DNA from: Streblospio benedicti
Lineage: Eukaryota; Annelida; Polychaeta; Spionida; Spionidae
DNA: 64,000 nucleotides
NCBI GenBank assembly: GCA_019095985.1
Contig: CM032661.1
Coordinates: 16,269,236 to 16,333,235, forward strand
Reading direction: 5' to 3'
The notes beneath the pieces were generated by a model, which saw nothing but the letters and a program-made list of their open reading frames with translations, was not told the origin of the DNA and ran no database searches. A program made the position numbers and the translations under genes. This document shows positions 1 to 12,089 of this stretch, one piece after another; within the stretch, counting starts at the first letter, position 1, and each line of letters starts with the position of its first letter.

Positions 1-352
1 AACATTGGCATTACTAAGAAGCTGTTTGTAAGAGCTATTATTGTCACTATGAAATGAAACGTAAGGCCAGCTCTTGATTTTTTCGAGCGTTTTGTATTGG
101 CTGTAGAACAAAAATGCCAAGCCAAAGGGCAAACATCAAAAATTTGACAATATAAATGTATCAAAAATGGTAAGTTTGTTAAGCCGAGAGAGAAATGATC
201 CCATGTGTTTGGGACATTTAGTTGCTGTGATGCTTTACGAAAAATCTTCTAATATGGCTGTCAAAATTCAGCTGTTAGTCAATGCTGATCACAAGAAGGT
301 TTAAACATTATCACAAGATATAATGGCTGAGTCTATATTAAATACAGGGTTA
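1..352. other. Non-coding, nothing recognised
   Basis: A+T-rich sequence without a credible reading frame, splice pair or repeat that I can recognise. Confidence 0.5.
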
Positions 353-810
353 TTTATTTGCCTAATCATGACTGAATATTATAACAAAAATCACAAAATA
401 AAGTATCAAAAGTTTATTAATATTTGAACATATAGCATTTAACTGTACTGAGGTTTAGATTAAATGATAATCAAATACTACTTGATAAGTAGTAGTCAAG
501 ACAGAAATACTAGCAAAATAACAAATATTATGGGATTTTACATTGACTTAACTTGATATTGTATTGAAAACCATTGGTACATTTTTTACAGATAAGTAAC
601 TATATGTAATATCCAAAACGTATGCTAGTACGTACATATATTACATAAAACCTGTCTTACATATAACCTAAATATATGGATAAAAGAAAGATAGGAAGAA
701 AAGATTTGTTAGAACTAACTAGATCATGCGACATGCGTATTGGGGCTGTTGGGGTAAAAATGATTACCAAATAAAATTTGTTGGGGAAATAACAGTTTCC
801 TGTTATCCCC
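353..810 (+). repeat. Direct repeat, copy 1 (about 458 bp)
   Basis: This segment recurs almost base for base at 1296-1752. It opens with TTTATTTGCCTAATCATGAC and closes with CAGTTTCCTGTTATCCCC. Differences are scattered single bases and one- to two-base indels, so the duplication is fairly recent. No coding potential is seen. A non-autonomous element or a local segmental duplication would both fit. Confidence 0.85.
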
Positions 811-1295
811 CATCCCCAGGCCTTCTTTGTACTGAAAAAAATAAGTAAACTATCCTAGCTGTACATACCGCTAAATAATTGACGTCTATGTCAAATTGAG
901 AGGAAGGTCATTCACATACTAAAAGAAAAACAACAAATAATATTCACATAACTACAAACCGAGCAAAATTTCTGTGAACTAAACTGAAAGTCTAATAACC
1001 TAGACCAAGCACCGCAACACCAAAAACAAAAAAAAAAAAACGGACAACAACAAATTATCATGACATGAGGTGGTGGGAACGGTGGTTTTAGAAAAGCTTG
1101 CATATATGTGTACTCATTGATGTCTAAATCACAAGTGAAACATTCCCACCAGCTGGTACCAACTGCTGAAATAAGAAGCGCTCCTCGTGCCGCAAGTTAT
1201 GGGAGATTGGTTACGGGGTTACAGGTCGGATAGAAGTGAGGGGTCTGAGGTTAGCCATGCCCTGTCAAATAAACTTATGTTTTGAAAAACAACAT
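811..1295. other. Spacer between the two direct repeats
   Basis: About 485 bases with no convincing gene. It contains an A-rich run near 1026-1040. No matching ends were found that would make the spacer part of a defined element. Confidence 0.4.
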
Positions 1296-1752
1296 TTTAT
1301 TTGCCTAATCATGACTGCATATTTTAACAAAAATCACAAAATAAAGTGTCAAAAGTTTATTAATATTTGAACATATAGCATTTAACTGTATTGAGGTTTA
1401 GATTGAATTATAATCAAATACTACTTAATAAGTAGTAGTCAAGACAGAAATACTAGCAAAATAACAAATATTATGGGATTTTACATTGACTTAACTTGAT
1501 GTTGTATTGAAAACCATTGGTACATTTTTACAGATAAGTAACTACATGTAATATCCCAAAACGTATGCCAGTAGTTCACATATTACATAAAACCTGTCTT
1601 ACATATAACCTAAATATATGGATAAAAGAAAGATAGGAAGAAAAGATTTGTTAGAACTAACTAGATCATGCGACATGCGTATTGGGGCTGTTGGGGTAAA
1701 AATGATTACCAAATAAAATTTGTTGGGGAAATAACAGTTTCCTGTTATCCCC
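1296..1752 (+). repeat. Direct repeat, copy 2 (about 457 bp)
   Basis: Near-identical partner of 353-810, in the same orientation and about 940 bases downstream. Flanking sequence diverges abruptly at both ends, which marks the edges of the duplicated unit. Confidence 0.85.
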
Positions 1753-2314
1753 GAACTGTGGAGAACGCACAGTTTCTGCAACAAACGCCCGCAACGAGAA
1801 GCTGTTACTTACAGTGAAAATAAATGAAAAATAATAATAAAACAACAGATAAAACTACTCAATGACTCAGCTTCCACAGCGCGCTGAAAAATTCACAATA
1901 AACCCAACACATTCTAATTGAGGTAAGACTCACTTACAAAACCAGACAACAAGCTGCACCTCTTGTCGGACAAGAAATGCTGTCTAGGACAGCGCAGCGG
2001 TACTATAGCATATAATACGGTGGGGACTAAATAGGAAAATCCGGCTAGTGGCCCATGCTTAATCCAACCCCATGTCTGTAATATCCTCAATATAGAGCGT
2101 AGGAGGCTAAAACGGAAACAACAGCAGCCTGTACTATATTTCCAACCCCACTACGCTTACAAAAGAGAACCAGAGCGGGTAATAATGGATTTCCGTCTAG
2201 CCGCCCATGCTGATCCAACCCCGTGTCCGCTATGCTACCCGCAGGGAGCAGTATAAGCGGTGGGGACTAAATAGGGAAAAAAACAGCGCCACCTTAGAAC
2301 CAACCCCGTTCCAT
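1753..2314. repeat. Degenerate repeat cluster with CCAACCCC words
   Basis: The phrase GGTGGGGACTAAATAGG occurs near 2020 and again near 2259. CCCATGCT(T/G)A followed by ATCCAACCCC also occurs twice, and CCAACCCC appears about four times from 2060 to 2310. This looks like an eroded tandem repeat of about 240 bp. No gene is seen. Confidence 0.5.
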
Positions 2315-3039
2315 TTAAGAAAAAACGGCGGGAATAAAAGGTATGTGGGCTGCACAACTTTCCCTTTTGATAAAATAAAAACTGTCATTGACAAACACAT
2401 TAAACAAGAGAGGTCCAAGTATAGATACTTTGGGAACACCTTTACTAATATTTGCCCATTCACTAACAATATCCACGATTTTAATCTGCTGTTTTGTATT
2501 AGAAAGATAGTTTTTCAAAAGATTTACAGTTTTCTATTAGAAAGATAGTTTTTCAAAATATTTACAGATGACTCGGATAAAACATACACTGACAATTTAC
2601 ACAATATTATATCACGTGGAAGGCAATCAAATGCTTTTGACAGATCCATTAAAATTGCTGCTACATAATGATTTTTATCTAATGCTGCTTTCCAATCCTC
2701 TAATAAACTTAGCAAAGTGGTTTGACACCCATGTCCTTTTCTAAAGGCACATAGGAAATTATGACAAATTCTATCAAAATATTCAGATAATTGTTTAGAG
2801 AGAATCTTTTCAAAAACTTTAGATTTTATTGGAAAAATCCTTACAGGACGATAGTTTGCTACCTCCAGTGAATCTAATTTTCTAAACAAAGGTGCAACTT
2901 GTGCAAGTTTCAAACTATCAGGAAACACACTACTTTTAATAGAACAGTTTACAAGATTAGCAATGTGAGGGATCAAAACAGGGGTACCTGCCTTTAATAA
3001 TTTTGCCGAAACGTTGTCGACTCCGGTGGCTTTTATCAC
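2315..3039 (-). mobile_element. LINE (CR1/L2/Jockey-like) reverse transcriptase fragment
   Basis: Read on the minus strand, the peptide contains hallmarks of a non-LTR retrotransposon reverse transcriptase, in order: KATGVDNVSAKLLK, ANYRPVRIFPIKSKVFEKI, LMDLSKAFDCLPRDI (the first catalytic Asp lies in the MDLSKAFD region), then further on SKGVPKVSILGPLLFNVFVN. Only the palm/fingers core is present. The YADD region and endonuclease are absent. The frame breaks near 2520, where a 37-bp tandem duplication (about 2492-2567) repeats the KNYLSN codons. It is therefore a dead, truncated copy. The clade is inferred from the motif wording and is not certain. Confidence 0.9.
2492..2567. repeat. 37-bp tandem duplication inside the LINE fragment
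   Basis: The unit containing TATTAGAAAGATAG followed by TTTTTCAAAA and ATTTACAG occurs twice with one or two differences. It shifts the reverse transcriptase frame and must postdate loss of the element's function. Confidence 0.8.
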
Positions 3040-3595
3040 ATTAGTTTTATAATTTTAGATACAGTTTCTTTATATGTTTCTATATTCTACATATGTTCTC
3101 GGATAGGCCCATTAGCGCGAATGAGTTCATACTGCGATGAAATCAATCAGTCATAATTGCTGTATCATGTTAAATGGTATATCTCAGCGCTATTGTCTAC
3201 GAACTACGTTTTCAATCATGAGCTTTTACCAAATGATAAGAGGCTTCATTGGTTACCGAATGAGTTTTGCAATATATATAAGGTATTTCGAATTCAATCA
3301 CTACATCTCGTTCTAATTTCAATATACGTGCGTGTATATTACAAAAGGGTGCAATGAGCTCACCGATAATGAAAAAAGATTCTTAGACAATCAGAAAGTG
3401 TTACTTAGTGCCTAACAACAGCAACTTGTACGTAATCATACCATGAAAGACTTTTGCCTGTATTAGCTGTATTGTTTACTAAAGCACGAATAATTTTAAA
3501 TGTTTGCCAAAGCAATTAAAAGACGTTTGTAAATGTGGATTGGTTTTTATGATGGAGGTGTAATTGAAGTGTAATTGGTCTCTGTATCTGATTGC
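3040..3595. other. Non-coding upstream of the GPCR gene
   Basis: No credible coding region. The last 200 bases lead into the candidate promoter of the 7TM receptor gene. Confidence 0.4.
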
Positions 3596-3603
3596 TATAT
3601 ATA
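3596..3603 (+). promoter_or_regulatory. Candidate TATA box of the 7TM receptor gene
   Basis: TATATATA lies about 30 bases upstream of a possible start region, and a good splice donor (TCG|GTGAGT) follows at 3707/3708. This would make a short untranslated first exon. It is inferred only from spacing and splice signals; an A+T-rich genome produces such words by chance. Confidence 0.3.
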
Positions 3604-3625
3604 CAGTCCAGCAGGACCTGTGCTA

Positions 3626-3707
3626 GAATCATATCCATCAATGGGCACTGGGCATGTAGTTTTAACTTCAGTCTAGATTACTGAGAGAACCAACAAAACC
3701 AAAATCG
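3626..3707 (+). other. Candidate 5' untranslated exon of the 7TM receptor gene
   Basis: The stretch lies downstream of a TATA-like box and ends in a consensus donor, GTGAGT at 3708. A matching acceptor, TTTACAG, ends at 6156 directly before an in-frame ATG at 6157. If used, the intron 3708-6156 would contain the whole foldback transposon. A short upstream ORF (ATG at 3640) would sit in the leader. No transcript supports it here. Confidence 0.3.
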
Positions 3708-3971
3708 GTGAGTCAAATATTAGTTGTAGCACATACAGTATCATTGCACTGGTTTTCTCCATAATCATTTGATTCGCGACACAAATTGATTAACCTCGGT
3801 AAAGTTCATTGGGCATTGGACATTGACATTCGCGGGTCAGAACTTTTGCCCAACAGTGTAGCGCATCCATTATTTTGCAAGGAGGGGGGCATTATTTCAG
3901 TGGACATTCACTTGTTCTAATGGACATTCGTATCAACTTTTCCACAATAGAGTAGGACATCTATTTCTTGT

Positions 3972-4100
<129 letters not shown>

Positions 4101-5105
4101 TGGCTTTAGTCTAACTGTGTAGCACATCCATTATTTTGCAAGGTGGGGGGGGGGCGTTCTTCAGTGGACATTCACTTTTTTAATGGACATTCGCATAAAC
4201 CTTTTTCCCAATAGAGTGGGACATCCATTTTTGAAAGGGCGTGGGGGGGGCGCTTCAGTCTACTGTGTAGAACATCCATTATTTTGCAAGGGGGGTATTT
4301 CAGTGGACATTTACTTGTCAATGTACATTTTGTTTCAGCTTTTTTCCAATAGCGTAGGACATCCATTTTTGCAAGGGATGACTTTAGTCTAACTGTGAAG
4401 CATAGGCATTATTTTGCAAGAGGGGGGCATGGTTTTATATGGACATTCACTTTTTCATGGACATTCCTATTAACTTTTTTTCAATGAAAAGCGCCCACAG
4501 GTGGGCAAACCAGTGTTTAATACACTGGAATGTAACTGTCTATATATTGGCTGAGTATTGATAATAACAGCAAATAGCAGAAGGCTCCAATGAGTCTATT
4601 TTGCAGCTGATAGAATATTGTTGATCTGTAATTGTGCATTTAAATAGGAATAAGAAAGTGATTCATAATGGTCAAAGATAAATATTTGACCAACATATTG
4701 ACCGTTTGGGCCCATGTGAAATAGGGTTCTTGTGGTCACCATTTCCAACCGACATGACAAATTTGAGCATCCTAGCTCAAACGATGCAACCTGTAGAGGG
4801 GTAACCTGGACCAACGGACTAAAGGAAGGAAGTAAGGACGGACGGACCAACCTTATGACGCAATTAATTGGGTCCTAGCAAGTGTATAAAACACTGGAAT
4901 AGGGTAGGAAATCCAATGTTTGAAAGGGGGGGGCTGTAATCAAACAGTGTAGCACATCCATTGTATTGCATGAGGGGACGTTAGTTCAGTGGACATTCAC
5001 TTTTTATGGAGATGTTTATCAACTTTCCCCCCACTAGAATAGGACATCCATTTTTGCAAGAAATGGGGGGGGGGGAGGGCTTTAGTCTACATTCATTATT
5101 TTGCA

Positions 5106-5107
<2 letters not shown>

Positions 5108-5162
<55 letters not shown>

Positions 5163-5175
5163 GTGTGTGTGTGTG
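5108..5175. repeat. (TG)n microsatellite
   Basis: A second TG run, at the equivalent place in another subrepeat of the foldback left arm, nearly pure with one TT interruption. Both TG runs follow the phrase TTTTGCAAG or TTGTAAG, so the subrepeat itself seeds them. Confidence 0.95.
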
Positions 5176-5187
5176 TTTCACAAGTGT

Positions 5188-5400
5188 TCTGTCATAGGGT
5201 ATGGGGCATGTGAAAATTACATTTTTTACATTGTTACCCCACTTCGGTGGGCTCTGTGATGCCCGTACGCTTGGGACGGTGGACATCCAATGAAGTGCTG
5301 ATGGTACGAAAATGAATGCTCTTAGCCAATTGCACGGGCGTCAAAGAGCCCACCAGACTGGGTTAAAAATGTAATTTTCACATGCCCTATGAGAGAACGT
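5188..5400. repeat. Central inverted repeat of the foldback element
   Basis: The left half reads GGGGCATGTGAAAATTACAT and then GGTGGGCTCTGTGATGCCCG. The right half, read in reverse complement, has the same words with a few changes. The loop is about 65 bases, so this DNA could extrude a strong hairpin. Confidence 0.8.
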
Positions 5401-5665
5401 ATTGGAACGCCTCCCCTTGCAAAATGATGGATGTGCTACACCGTAGACTAAATTAAGCCCCCTTGCAAACATGGATCTCTTTTTGGAAAAAAAAGTTGAT
5501 ACAAATGTCCATTAATAAAGTGAATGTCCACTGAACTAACGCCCCCCCCTTGCAAAATAATGGATGTGCTACACAGATAGATTACCCCCCCTGCAAAAAT
5601 AGATATTATACTCTATTGAAAAAAGTCAATAGGAATGTCCATAAAAAGTGAACGTCCACATAAAA

Positions 5666-5850
5666 TAAGGAGAAGGATAAGGATAAATTTATTTCGGACT
5701 TATATCCATATTCACCAGAGAATTATATACAGATATACATTACAGTAAACATTATATCAAATAACTTCATTAAAGCTATTTCATTATATCGTTTACATCC
5801 AATTGTTTCTGCCAGTGTAAAAACAATTGGAAAAACATTGTAAAATCATG
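5666..5850 (-). mobile_element. Possible LINE 3'-tail insertion within the foldback right arm
   Basis: A stretch unrelated to the foldback subrepeats interrupts them. In reverse complement it ends in AATAAATTTATCCTTATCC followed by TTCTCC, a style typical of the 3' microsatellite tails of non-LTR retrotransposons. There is no coding sequence. The boundary is approximate and the call tentative. Confidence 0.4.
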
Positions 5851-6156
5851 GGGCTCTATCCTACAAAATAACGCTTGTGCTACACAGTTAGACTAAAAGT
5901 CCCTCTTGCAAAAATAGATGTCCTACTCTCTTGGGAAAGAAGTTGATATGAATGTCCATTAGAAAAAGTGAACGTCCACTAAAATATTGCCCCCTTGCAA
6001 AATAATGGATGTGTTGGACAAATGTTCTGACCCGCAAATGTCAATGTAAAAATGTCCAATGTCCAATTAGCTTTACAGAGGTAATTGATTACACATATAA
6101 GTGAACAGAAAGTATTGCTCTTTTATGTAGGTTCGACATTTCAACCTGGTTTACAG

Positions 6157-9100
6157 ATGGGTCTTCAGGATGATACCGAAATCAGCTTTAAGATGCCGTT
6201 GTCTGAGAAGATTGGCTATGCTATATTCATCCAAGTAGCAGTATTTTGTCTTTCTGCATCCTTTGTAAAAACTCAATATTCTAACGGGACAATTCATAAC
6301 GAGACATGGAATCAGTTCGGTATTGAGAGCAAGTCGTTAGAATTGCATCTTACCTACGTGGAAAATGAGCTTTATAAAGTGATCAGCCACTTAAAATGGA
6401 ACCAAGTGGAGCAACAAGCAGGCTCCATGAGAGATAAATTGAAATCAATGTATCTGAAAGGTCATAGACTCAATGAAATATGTGCCACTCCTTCAACGAA
6501 ACAATATTTGGCGATCAACAGAGGACCATGTCACTTTGCTAAATATTGGATCAACGAGCAAGAACTATTCGAGTGGAGAATTCAAGTTCATAGGGCATTT
6601 TCAATCAACATCACAATACACCAATGTTACATCCCATACACCCAATATTGTTCCCCAGGTGCACTAAAAGTGTATGACACTTTACGCCCACCCACAGGCG
6701 ATACGCATCTTCTGTCCGTTTGCGGCCACATTTTTATGGAAACTGTCTATACCAAATCAAATGCAGGCCTATTGAAAACAACCTCTACAACACCTCTCCT
6801 CTCGCAACTGGTAGTTAATTATCAGGTAATAGAGAAAGGTTCTGCATCTAGGCTCACAGAGTCGGCATACTCCCATCCTTTTCAAAATATCAGCATGCCA
6901 GGCAAAATTCCAGCAAGTATATTTCAAGAATTTGGAACGCTCTATTATGTGTGGTATTTCTACAGCTATGTACCCGTTACTTTGGTTCATGATAGAGATG
7001 ACAGTGTCCCCAGGTCGTATCTAGCCATCATGGAATTCAGCTGCAATGATGCAGATACCGTTCTGCACGCATCTGAAGGTCTTCTGCCCAAATTCATTAT
7101 CGGCAAGACGAGACACTTTCTGTCGTGTACGCATGCACTGCCTAAGTATCTGGGTCTATCAGGTCACAGATATTTCTCCATCATGTTAGTGACCAGACTC
7201 AGCACTCTTCTCAGGCTACAAACAGAAATTCTTCACGAAGCCAAGAAGAAACCGGTACAAGATGTCAAACTAAACGGCACTGTCTTCACATACATACCAA
7301 AAAGTGCTGATGAGTATGTTATAGTCAGAAGTGATAACAGAAGCGTGAAATTTTCTGTTGACATATTGCAAGACAATGGACCGAAGATAACGATGCCCAA
7401 GTCATGGATGCACCGAGTAACACCACCACCAGTTTTCTTTGACTACGTTGATCTCTCAGCAGGTGAGTTATTTCAAATGCAGCACATGTCTATTGTAACC
7501 CACGCTTATAGATAGGTTCCTAATTTCAATTGTAATAGTTGCATTCACAGATAGAACATTTTTTGGTGGTTGCAGGCTTTCATATTCATGNNNNNNNNNN
7601 NNNNNNNNNNNNNNNNNNNNNNNNNNNNNNNNNNNNNNNNNNNNNNNNNNNNNNNNNNNNNNNNNNNNNNNNNNNNNNNNNNNNNNNNNNATAGTAATTC
7701 TCTTAGATTTCTACTATTCTGTAATTTCTGGAGCTGATTCGGTGACTTTAGCCATCAGTCCTTCTAATTATGGTTCCACGACTGATCTACAATTAACTTA
7801 TGACACAAAGCCATTGGCACATAATATTTTAGGACCATTTTACAATCATTATATAAAGTACGTAAGTGAGGAAATAAACACTGCCCCCATGTATTGCAAT
7901 GGAATCGGCGAACATGGCTATATTTTGGCAAAATGCAACTATTCATATTCATTGGAAATTAAGATGAAAAACTATCCCATGTTTCATAAAGCCGGTGATG
8001 TCATGGCAGAGATCACATACAGTGTGGTACATTATGATTACTCTCTTATTGGTGCATTTACCAACATCAGTGTTTTAAATGCTATCAATGCATGCACATC
8101 ATTAGGTGCATCATACAGATTATTGAATGTTGTTTCTCCTATTCAACTAAAAATGTTGAGTAGTTTTATCATGCCAAAAATAGCACCCACATTCATGGCC
8201 ATACAGTATATACATGGCATTTTTGTTAATAGCAATCTGGAAATGCTCCTAAAATTTTCTGCAACCAAATTGGTTTTTGGAGACAGAGAGGGTCCAACTA
8301 AAGAAGGATATTGTACAAACTTGAAAGAGTACCTGGCAACATCTTTCACACACATGACCACAATATTGAAGAAATGCACTAATGGAACCTCCTGCAATTC
8401 ACATCATTCAACAACATATGAGTTTTGGCAAAGTGTAAGAGAATTGAATATTGACATATATTGCAGCAATGATGATCGCGATACATCCCATCTTTGCAGT
8501 GTATTAGTGCCCTTCCCTTCCTCCTATATCATGCCTATTTTCATCCCCTGTGATTTCAATGTTGACCAAAGTGCTGCAATATGTGAGAGGACAGACACGG
8601 ATACAGCCTATAGAAGCTCACTAACTACATATACAACTGCTGTTTCCATTACCCAGAAGACGGATGCCTTGTTGTCCCTTTCTTTGTTTTATTGTCACTA
8701 CAACATCTCCATCTTGAAACACCATGTTTGTGATGGCTCATTTGACTGTGCGGATGGCTCTGACGAGGACCATTGTGATCATGTATGCTCGTTTGAATCA
8801 CCAATAAGAGAAAGTAGACATAAACAAACATCTGCTTGTTTCTCGTCTTGCTTCTCCCATAACTGTTCTTGCTCCAGCCTGTATTTTCAGTGCATGGACT
8901 CTGGAAAATGCATTCCATCATCAAAACTCTGTGATTGTCATAGTGATTGTCCAGATGGTTCAGATGAATCTGATAATGTCTGTGCCTATAGATTTTGTGA
9001 TGCGGCAACTTTTACTAGACTTAGACCAGATGTTCATGATGGAATAAAATGCATGAACTCTGAGATAAACATTCATGATCTATGTGATGGGGAAATTGAT

Positions 9101-10711
9101 TGCTGGATGATGCAAGATGAACTCGTCGACTGTAACGGCCTGATTGTTCCCAATGCATTTTATTGTCCGAGAGAAGGTATTTTTGTCAGCAGCGAGCATT
9201 TTTCAAATGGGATTGTGAACTGCAGACAGTCTTATGATGATGAAATTCCTCCTCTCCTAGTGAATGAAGAAACCTCTGAACAAAGTTGTATTACACATGG
9301 ATTTTCCGTTTACTGCCCAGCCTTGGATAAAGCCACTCACTTAAACACATGGACAAAGGAACTACACCTGGCCAATTCCACAGTAATTTCACTGTCTTCA
9401 ATTTTGGGATCAATACAAACATCCAATCATATGTTAATTCTTAGAGTCCGGCACACTTTGCTTGCCAAGGTCGAGAAAGATTTCTTTCCTATAATGATGT
9501 TTCTTACAATTCTGGACCTGTCTTACAATGCTATCTCATTTATAGACGAACGTGCATTTAAAGCCATTCCAAAAATCAGTATCCTAAACCTAAAAGGAAA
9601 TAGGATCATAAACTTTCAACAAAATATTTTTCATGGCATTTCAAATTTGGCTATTCTTGATGTTTCATACAATAACATTGATTTAAAAATAATACAAATA
9701 GATCTCTTCAAGATGACTATGAAGCTCAAACGAATCACCGTAAATGACTATCGCATGTGCTGTCTATTTTCTCAACAAAAACAAGTGAATTGCCAAAGCA
9801 TAACCGCCGGTGATGATTTGATTGGGTCATGTGACCGGGTAATAGCCAACACGTATTTACAACAATGGATTTGGATGTCACTGTTTTCAATACTAATTGT
9901 CAATATTTGCGCGTCTATTGGCTGGCTATTCGATTTACGTTTAAATGGAAATTCGTCAAAGTTGCTTAGTTTGAATCTGACCATTTCAGATGGATTAATG
10001 GCTGTGTATCTAATGATCCTTAACATGGAAAACAAAAGAACCGCGGAATTATTTGGCTATGTAGCTTTGAAATGGAATTCATCTGCGAGCTGTCGCATTG
10101 CATCAATTGTGGCTCTAATATCCGTAGCATGTTCAAACATATCCGCATTACTCCTAGCACTGGACCGATACATATGTCTAGTTGTAAATCCTTTCAAGAG
10201 ATATGGGTTTTCAAAGAGACAAACAAAGTGTGCACTTGTTGGATTATGGTCAATAGTTATCATTTCGTTTGTTATTGCCATTCAGTTCGCTTCGTTTGAG
10301 CTGTCAAATTCAGCTTGCCTGATGGTCGGCAATTCACCTTCCAAATCTGTCTCATCTGTAATCGTGCTTTTTAATTTCGTACTCTTCATAGGACTGCTAG
10401 GTATCTATACACACATACTCCATACACTAAGGGTAAAAGAACACCTGACACACACAGGCAAAAGCAGGAGTACAAGTACGTTTATAAAATTGGGGATGAT
10501 AATAGCGTCGAATTTTCTTGCATTTCTTTTTATCAGTCTTCTTAATATTCTTGGACTGACCAGTGTGTTCTCACACCCGTCTATTGAAGCCATGGTTGGC
10601 ATGGTAATTTATCCTTTAAATTCAATATTAAATCCACTGTTTAACCATGGCTGGATTAAAGCTGTGCAAAGTCAACATTTTGTTAAGATGCTCAGCAAAA
10701 GAATTAGGTAA
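6157..10711 (+). CDS. Large-ectodomain 7TM receptor (CUB, lectin-like, LDLa, LRR, rhodopsin-type GPCR)
   Basis: Two exons: 6157-7462 and 7707-10711. Donor GCAG|GTGAGT and acceptor CTCTTAG|AT both have phase 1 and give 1436 residues. ATG 6157 follows an acceptor-like TTTACAG; ATG 6193 (MPLSEKIGYAIFIQVAVFCL) alone would begin a classical signal peptide, so the start is uncertain. Order: signal peptide; CUB-like region (FEWRIQVHRAFSINITI, later LLSVCGHIF); a degenerate C-type-lectin-like stretch (NACTSLGASYRLL, ending in AAICE); three LDLa modules near residues 763, 827 and 866, two with full CDGSFDCADGSDE or DCPDGSDE calcium signatures; two or three leucine-rich repeats near 1037 (LTILDLSYNAISFIDERAF); then seven TM helices from about 1150. 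Class A marks: SDGLMAVYL in TM2, LDRY after TM3, NPLF in TM7, and a Cys pair in the extracellular loops. LDLa+LRR+7TM is the plan of relaxin-receptor/GRL101-type LGRs; the ligand is unknown. Unlike its neighbours, it is A+T-rich and nearly intronless. Confidence 0.9.
7591..7690. other. Assembly gap (100 N)
   Basis: The gap lies within the only coding intron of the 7TM receptor gene. Phase 1 on both sides joins cleanly, so an exon hidden in the gap is not required but cannot be excluded. Confidence 0.99.
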
Positions 10712-11435
10712 TGTTGTTGGCCATGCCTCATGTAAAAGGTCTATCACCAGAACACAAGAGCAAGCGGTGTTGTCAACAGCATCAAGAACAAGATCTGATC
10801 GTGAATTTCTGACTTAACGTCAGCACTAAATGGTAGCAATTATATCGAGGTAAGATTCGAATCCACACACTGTATATTCAGGGACAAGGCTGTCGGAATA
10901 TTTAAATATTTAATATATTATTAGCTATATTTGTGTATAGCATTTTACTCATAGGTGTCGTGAGTTGAGGTGTCGTGAGGTTTTTGTTATCTTTACTTGG
11001 TAATGCTGAACATAATTTAACAATCTTGCGTATAGTTTCAAGTCCTACATGTATGTTTTCCAATCTCATTTATATGATATCCAAATTAACATATAATACA
11101 TATCAATTTGGCTGTTAGTATATAAACTGAATGCTAACAATACAGTGCAATCCTTTGTGCATACAATCACAGATGAATCTGTATATCATTACAATCCAAA
11201 ATAGATTTTTTTATTAAAGACATTATGGTTATTGGATTTATTGACTTTGCAGATTTTTTGTTTTTCTAGTCATGCTTTAGCTTTAGACTCAAAAGAAGAA
11301 CACTTTTAATATTCTAAGTCCTAGTATCGTATGATCACATGACTGCATTTTATTGTGTATATATATAAGTAAACAAAAATAGGCGATAAGTACACTGTTA
11401 TACATATACTTGAATTAATTGACTTGGTGTAAGTA
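10712..11435. other. 3' flank of the 7TM receptor gene
   Basis: A+T-rich, probably 3' UTR followed by intergenic DNA. ATTAAA near 11211 is a possible polyadenylation signal. No further coding sequence is seen. Confidence 0.4.
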
Positions 11436-11632
11436 TTGACGTTAGAGGATTCTTTCTCCAAACCTCTGCCGGGTCTCGAACCCTGGACCACTAAATATGT
11501 ATCACCTATTGTAGCACCTTAAGTGCTAGGAGAATAGGTGCCACAGTGGTAATAGTCCAGACTTCGAGTTCCGGCAATGGCTATGTGATATAGCCCTATA
11601 CACGTGAAGAAAAAAAAATCCTCTAATGTCAA
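11436..11632. mobile_element. Small inverted-repeat element with a tRNA-like segment inside
   Basis: TTGACGTTAGAGGATT at the left and its near-complement AATCCTCTAATGTCAA at the right enclose about 165 bases. The interior holds GGGTCTCGAACCCTGG, the complement of a pol III B-box (GGTTCGANNCC) as found in tRNA genes and SINEs, followed by GTGGTCCA-like words on the minus strand. A SINE-derived or fold-back MITE is the likely nature. Confidence 0.55.
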
Positions 11633-12089
11633 AAATATATTGTTGTTTAAAAAGTGCTTCAATATCCAGTTTTTAACGCACTGTGGTATAAGTATATCCA
11701 CCGATAGCGCGTTTATTTACCTGGTAAATATGAATTTAATTTAGTGGTCTATCATCTGAAGCAATGTCAAGGGTAGATCCAGCTGCAGGGAGTTGGAGGT
11801 TTACATCTCTGCGCAGATATTCTCTTATTTACTGTAGCTCTCGCGGGTCAATTAATGCTGGACTTTCCACAGCACAGTGTGACGATTTTTACTATATATT
11901 CTTGATTAGTTGTTGTTTTATTGGAAAAATGTATATCCTATAATCTAAATAGTTTCAATTATTGTTTTATGGCACTCTCTACAAGAGGTCCACGGCTTGT
12001 AATATAATATTTGTATGAATAACTTTTTTATGGTTTAGTACTAAACCGTTTATTAATATTTAGCTGTATAAATTATGTTTCTTAAATTT

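Noticed and set aside
353-1752. The two direct repeats as LTRs of one retroelement
   Set aside because: The ends lack TG...CA, the 485-base spacer has no coding sequence or primer-binding site, and no target duplication was found.
2207-2548. 113-residue plus-strand frame
   Set aside because: It covers a degenerate repeat and the antisense of the LINE fragment.
8649-9008. 119-residue minus-strand His-rich frame
   Set aside because: Shadow of the LDLa modules of the receptor gene.
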